This document shows positions 6,101 to 8,172 of a stretch of DNA of 8,172 bases, one piece after another. Each line of letters starts with the position of its first letter. The first letter of the stretch is position 1. Source of the DNA: CAYVUI01 sp964454745 (GTDB lineage Bacteria; Planctomycetota; Phycisphaerae; Sedimentisphaerales; Anaerohalosphaeraceae); contig CAYVUI010000153.1 of assembly GCA_964454745.1 (NCBI GenBank), positions 1 to 8,172 on the forward strand, written 5' to 3'. The position numbers and the translations under genes are program-made. The notes beneath the pieces are model-generated. The model was not told the origin of the DNA, searched no databases, and worked only from the letters and a program-made list of their open reading frames with translations.

Positions 6101-8172
6101 AAATCGCCGGGACATCCGGGCCTTGAAGAATGTCAAAGCAAGCTCAAATCGATCCAGCAGCCATACAAAGATTTGATGCAAAAAGCAGTCGCTTCAAAGA
6201 CTATCGGAAATTACGATGCTGCCTTAAATCACTTAGAACAGGCACTAAAGCTATGTCCTAAATCAAAAGATGCTGACAAAAATATAAATAAAATCAGGAG
6301 CAAAGTCAAAAGAGCCGCTTTATGGAAATTATTCAGGGACAAATCGATTACATGGACATTTATTCTGGTAACAACCCTCATTGCGGCAAAGATTACCTTC
6401 CCCAAATATGATCAAGTGGGATTACTGAATATATTAATCCTGATCCTGGCAGTGATAATGAATATTATGCTGAATACGGGATTGTACAGATTCGTTAAGG
6501 TTTTTAAGTTTGTAAGAGACATAATAGAAGTATTCGGCATATTTTGGGGATTTACATGCCTGATTTCGGGAGTATTGCTCTATCTTTTACCTGAACAACG
6601 TTTTGTATTCATTCTGCCTGGTTTATTAATTCTGTATTCATTGAATGCGCCCCTCCGAAAATGTATGATCCTGGTGAGGGATATTTTCCTAAAAGCTGTT
6701 TCAATACTCAAGAAAGTTGTGATCTCAGCGAAAATGACATTTTTGAAAGCGATAAGATGGCTTGTGAGCATTTTTCATATAAAGGCATTCAAGGTTATGT
6801 CTTTGCTGATAGCTTCTGTTTTAATAATTGGTATTATTGTAAGTTATCTTAATGGCTCTAATGCGGGGGATACGCAATACAACAGAGATTCTTCAAGCTC
6901 CGATTTTGATGCCGGCCAAAACGATCAGGCAAGAAATTCAGAAATAGACAAAATCATTTTCCAAAAGGCTTCCCCGGAACCTGGAAAGAGAACCGCCGGC
7001 TCAGAAATGCAAAAAACAACAGTCGAAAAGACAACTGAAGGGATGTATACGAATCTCAATTCACGAGACGGACTTATCGCAGAAGGTATCAACGGAGAAA
7101 ACATAGATCCACAGGGAATCGGCAAAGAACCGACGAAAGCCGATTCAGGTGCAGGAATGGTAAAGCCTGTTGAATCATCGGGTCAGCTTGATGATAAGCA
7201 GTTCCAGGAACTATTGAGCCAATCGGCGGATTCTCTGAAAAAAAGAGATTATGCCCGTGCTTCGAGTTATATCGACCGCGCTCTTGTCATCCTGCCGGAT
7301 GACAGAAGGGCGGCAGAGATGAAGAAACTAATTGAAAAAGAAAAAGGACAGAGCCAAAAACTGTTCAATTCATATACCTTGAAGGCCCGTGAATCCTATC
7401 TTTCTGGAAAACTCATTGAAGCAAGAGACAGTTATCAAAAGGCCTTGGAGGTATCGGATGATTCTGAGGTTAGGGGCAAAATAAATGAAATTGAAAATAC
7501 GATCAATGAGTTTAATCGTTATATGGAAATGGGCGATAGTGCCGCTGCTGGTCTTTCCGATCCTGACAAAGCGATACAGATGTATAAAAAGGCCGGGCAG
7601 ATTTGGAACTGCCGGGAAGTTCAAACTGCTGTCACGGCTCTGGTAAGCCAGGCTACTTCAGAAATTGACAGTAAGTTAGCACAAGCCTCTGAATTCGTAA
7701 ATAAAACCCGTTACGAGTCGGCTTATGCAATGATAAGTGAAGCCCTGGATTTGGCCGGGATATTTGATCTTGAGGAGAAGCGGAATGAAATACAGAAAAT
7801 GATGGATAAGATCAAGTGGGATAAAAATCCGGGCAATCTCACCTGGGATAAAATCTCACTCGAAGAGGTAGACATTATCAATGAGCAGGGTAAGTTGGAG
7901 AAACAGTTTGTCCGTTATTATTACAATGATTCACAGATGCGTTTTGTTTACATTGATCGTGCTATGGAGGGAATCAGGGGATATTATATCAGCGCAACGG
8001 AGGTGACAAAAAACCAGTGGCTTTCAGTGATGCCGACCTGTCCCGACTGGTTTGAGGGTTATAATATTCCCGTAAGCGGGATTTCATGGGATGAGGCAGT
8101 GGAGTTCTGCTCAGGGTTGTCAAAAAGGAACGGCATAGATTACAAGCTGCCTACCCGTCTGGAGTGGGAATA
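3167..8172 (+). CDS. Giant membrane Ser/Thr protein kinase with zinc ribbons, TPR-like repeats, 5 TM segments and C-terminal FGE-like domain (3' end cut by window)
   Basis: At least 1668 residues, with no stop before the window edge. Order: zinc ribbons C10/C13/C24/C27 and C38/C43/C54/C57; Hanks-type kinase about 107-375; further CxxC pairs 386/389, 404/407 and 433/436; TPR-like repeats about 510-1053; membrane domain 1061-1228; polar disordered linker 1229-1345; more repeats 1346-1550; FGE-sulfatase-like domain from about 1591. Kinase residues seen: ATP-binding K136, alpha-C E155, HLDIKPGN with D237, K239 and N242, DFG at 254-256, and GTPEYMSPE at 278-286. These predict an active kinase phosphorylating Ser/Thr. 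The glycine loop starts with Asp instead of Gly, and the catalytic motif is HLD rather than HRD. Lysines and arginines flank the predicted inner faces of the membrane segments, giving N-terminus in, C-terminus out. It is far longer than the usual roughly 600-residue bacterial PknB-type kinases. I infer a receptor kinase sensing something outside the cell through the FGE-like fold; substrates are unknown, and the co-encoded proteins are candidates. Confidence 0.93.
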   Translation, partial: MADNVSVITCRKCKTRLTSTFSRCPECGTPTNTLGSFCPNPDCRKPVEPDWEVCHSCNTMLYGSKSLEEKDMHVCDDEYDAVTNSDNQTASSLKVALPVGEELDEQYKILKKLDDGGFGSVYEVEDTKFGGLKALKVVVVGDDQMTCVPEAICQEFAIHSKISHNNHVVKAEGPRFCRYRGLSLVIVPMELADGGDLKQWLARNHNLNQRFTVGMNYFRQACLGVQAIHQAKIAHLDIKPGNILLVGATAKVADFGIGRYCSDQFAKNAEALLRRGQGTPEYMSPEQFRAPRPQEVGPASDIYSLGVILFEILDGSRPFIGSPLELQDAHLNMEPPHLKGESEKWSLIVNQCLKKKAQERYPSVDLLIADLDRVAEGVAIKVDVSCRQCGHTNVLPRMINVKQCEKCGHPLPDAFFRKCPGYGKILRLDIDICPFCNRKVEEYYRLIDQRNQIEQVKDEDPVTAIELLNDITTYFRTHGDEINFHERSIHLLNDLENKQPQIRDLNQKAHEAESNHKPNQAIGFWQEILTIIPRHRTAKKEIERIENKVNAFLEDRKNALQFANLGEFDKAESLLESCDKRISDYQQVRKTLTQCRQRSRTFTQAWQQKDIALETRQLRAALTAIETGLSAAPNCESLLTLKPDLLEKTEHVQQRVSEIKQYLDKNEVIRADKELDEIELIQTDNELALKLRERITELTNQSEEFFAAAQAAFQGHLLSKATEYAKKALECILKPSKANELLDKIEDQKKQASNLKDRTIASPPDADFKKSRSLFEQSLAIWADQPEVDDIRSKIDSMESNYKSLLADARESLTNNQLDQACDYVKKAKELCPQSADLQSLLTQIDEQKTKARELLKAIDDLLLQADFDGCDKQLREAENLWSTLPGISEKRKELDRVKEEYESALKKAEERKSFQQYDEAITHVQSAQGQCPDGSKAKDILKEIQQAQLDLKISKIGDEIQLADFDEAQRLIQEVQQKSPGHPGLEECQSKLKSIQQPYKDLMQKAVASKTIGNYDAALNHLEQALKLCPKSKDADKNINKIRSKVKRAALWKLFRDKSITWTFILVTTLIAAKITFPKYDQVGLLNILILILAVIMNIMLNTGLYRFVKVFKFVRDIIEVFGIFWGFTCLISGVLLYLLPEQRFVFILPGLLILYSLNAPLRKCMILVRDIFLKAVSILKKVVISAKMTFLKAIRWLVSIFHIKAFKVMSLLIASVLIIGIIVSYLNGSNAGDTQYNRDSSSSDFDAGQNDQARNSEIDKIIFQKASPEPGKRTAGSEMQKTTVEKTTEGMYTNLNSRDGLIAEGINGENIDPQGIGKEPTKADSGAGMVKPVESSGQLDDKQFQELLSQSADSLKKRDYARASSYIDRALVILPDDRRAAEMKKLIEKEKGQSQKLFNSYTLKARESYLSGKLIEARDSYQKALEVSDDSEVRGKINEIENTINEFNRYMEMGDSAAAGLSDPDKAIQMYKKAGQIWNCREVQTAVTALVSQATSEIDSKLAQASEFVNKTRYESAYAMISEALDLAGIFDLEEKRNEIQKMMDKIKWDKNPGNLTWDKISLEEVDIINEQGKLEKQFVRYYYNDSQMRFVYIDRAMEGIRGYYISATEVTKNQWLSVMPTCPDWFEGYNIPVSGISWDEAVEFCSGLSKRNGIDYKLPTRLEWE
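3485..4291 (+). other. Protein kinase catalytic domain (residues ~107-375 of the large gene)
   Basis: The N-lobe has a glycine loop LDDGGFGSV (113-121), the ATP-anchoring lysine in ALK (K136) and alpha-C E155. The C-lobe has the catalytic loop HLDIKPGNIL (235-244), DFGIGRY (254-260), the activation-segment end GTPEYMSPEQ (278-287), the conserved DIYSLGVILFE helix, and RYPS (360-363) near the end of the domain. All catalytic residues are present, so it is probably not a pseudokinase. Confidence 0.93.
4694..6325 (+). repeat. Cytoplasmic array of about eleven TPR-like helical repeats
   Basis: Residues about 510-1053 repeat a degenerate unit of roughly 45-55 residues: a first helix, a turn such as GEFDKA, NQLDQA, QYDEAI, ADFDEA or GNYDAA, a second helix ending in AL-x-L-C-P or similar, then a charged connecting helix. 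Well-preserved units lie around LCPQSADLQ, SPGHPGLEE and LCPKSKDAD. The similarity is at protein level only; I see no long DNA repeat. Such arrays bind proteins or act as rigid spacers, here between the kinase and the membrane. Confidence 0.75.
6347..6850 (+). other. Five-segment membrane domain of the kinase protein
   Basis: Hydrophobic stretches lie at residues about 1061-1078, 1084-1107, 1119-1141, 1146-1163 and 1210-1228. The loop after segment 2 (RFVKVFKFVRD) and the 46-residue stretch after segment 4 (1164-1209) are strongly basic, while the loops after segments 1 and 3 are short and weakly charged. The positive-inside rule therefore puts the kinase in the cytoplasm and the C-terminal part outside. 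The tail after segment 5 (NGSNAGD..., Ser/Asp-rich) fits an exported linker. Confidence 0.8.
7202..7816 (+). repeat. Extracytoplasmic TPR-like repeats before the FGE-like domain
   Basis: Residues about 1346-1550 hold some four units with the same pattern as the cytoplasmic array, for example KKRDYARASSYIDRALVILP, SGKLIEARDSYQKALEV and NKTRYESAYAMISEALDL. By the predicted topology they lie outside the membrane, where they could hold the FGE-like head away from the surface or bind a partner. Confidence 0.65.
7937..8172 (+). other. N-terminal part of an FGE-sulfatase (SUMF1)-like domain, truncated by the window
   Basis: Family hallmarks are visible: the strand MRFVYID (1591-1597), YYISATEVTKNQW (1606-1618, family pattern YEVTNxQW), IPVSGISWDEAVEFC (1634-1648, family PVxxVSWxDAxxFC) and YKLPTRLEWE (1659-1668, family YRLPTEAEWEYA). 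The usual GGxFxMGS segment and acidic loop between the first two motifs are largely missing. In true formylglycine-generating enzymes the active-site cysteines lie in the C-terminal half, outside this window, so catalysis cannot be judged. In non-catalytic relatives this fold serves as a ligand-binding, C-type-lectin-like domain. Confidence 0.88.

Noticed and set aside
5906..6181. Minus-strand frame with a hydrophobic, Phe/Leu-rich translation
   Set aside because: The Phe/Leu richness is the complement of Lys/Glu codons in the helical repeats; it is antisense to a continuous + strand frame.
6661..6852. + strand open frame near the membrane domain that could signal a frameshift
   Set aside because: The main frame continues without interruption through this stretch and encodes sensible membrane segments on both sides; the alternative frame encodes nothing recognisable.
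7937..8172. Calling a diversity-generating retroelement in this window
   Set aside because: No reverse transcriptase, template repeat or accessory gene is present, and the 3' end of the target gene is not included; kept only as a lead.
1..8172. CRISPR arrays, tRNA/rRNA genes, insertion-sequence ends, long direct DNA repeats
   Set aside because: None was seen by eye on either strand; the repeats in the kinase gene are at protein level only.

Overview
The window reads as one strand of a bacterial accessory or signalling locus. All convincing genes are on the + strand, closely spaced, in the order: orphan helical protein (153-623), second orphan helical protein (653-1285), seven-bladed WD40-propeller protein (1273-3138), and a very large multidomain Ser/Thr kinase (3167 to beyond the window end at 8172). 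The junctions are 29 bases, a 13-base overlap and 28 bases, with no terminator between genes, so this looks like one operon. Bases 1-152 are a short leader with only weak promoter-like signals. No RNA gene, CRISPR array, insertion sequence or phage gene was recognised.

The centrepiece is the last gene, which is open for at least 1668 codons. Read in order it encodes two cysteine-rich zinc ribbons, a Hanks-type kinase domain with the main catalytic residues present, more zinc-ribbon cysteines, about eleven TPR-like helical repeats, a five-segment membrane domain, a disordered Ser/Asp-rich linker, about four more helical repeats, and the start of a formylglycine-generating-enzyme (FGE/SUMF1)-like domain. 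Charge distribution and the odd number of membrane segments place the kinase in the cytoplasm and the FGE-like fold outside. The protein therefore looks like a transmembrane receptor kinase. This is inference from architecture.

The WD40 protein, the two small helical proteins and the kinase are probably partners: the propeller as a scaffold, the small proteins as adaptors or substrates. None of these roles is shown by the sequence itself. FGE-like/C-type-lectin folds are known as variable ligand-binding domains in diversity-generating retroelements (for example TvpA of Treponema denticola and TaqVP of Thermus aquaticus). The decisive 3' end of the gene, where a variable repeat would lie, is outside this window, and no reverse transcriptase or template repeat is visible here.

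The organism cannot be fixed. Base composition is intermediate, Shine-Dalgarno sites are good, and kinase/WD40/TPR/FGE fusions are typical of bacteria with complex signalling repertoires such as Planctomycetes and relatives, Desulfobacterota, or large filamentous and multicellular forms. A Gram-negative, mid-GC member of such a group is the best guess, with low certainty.
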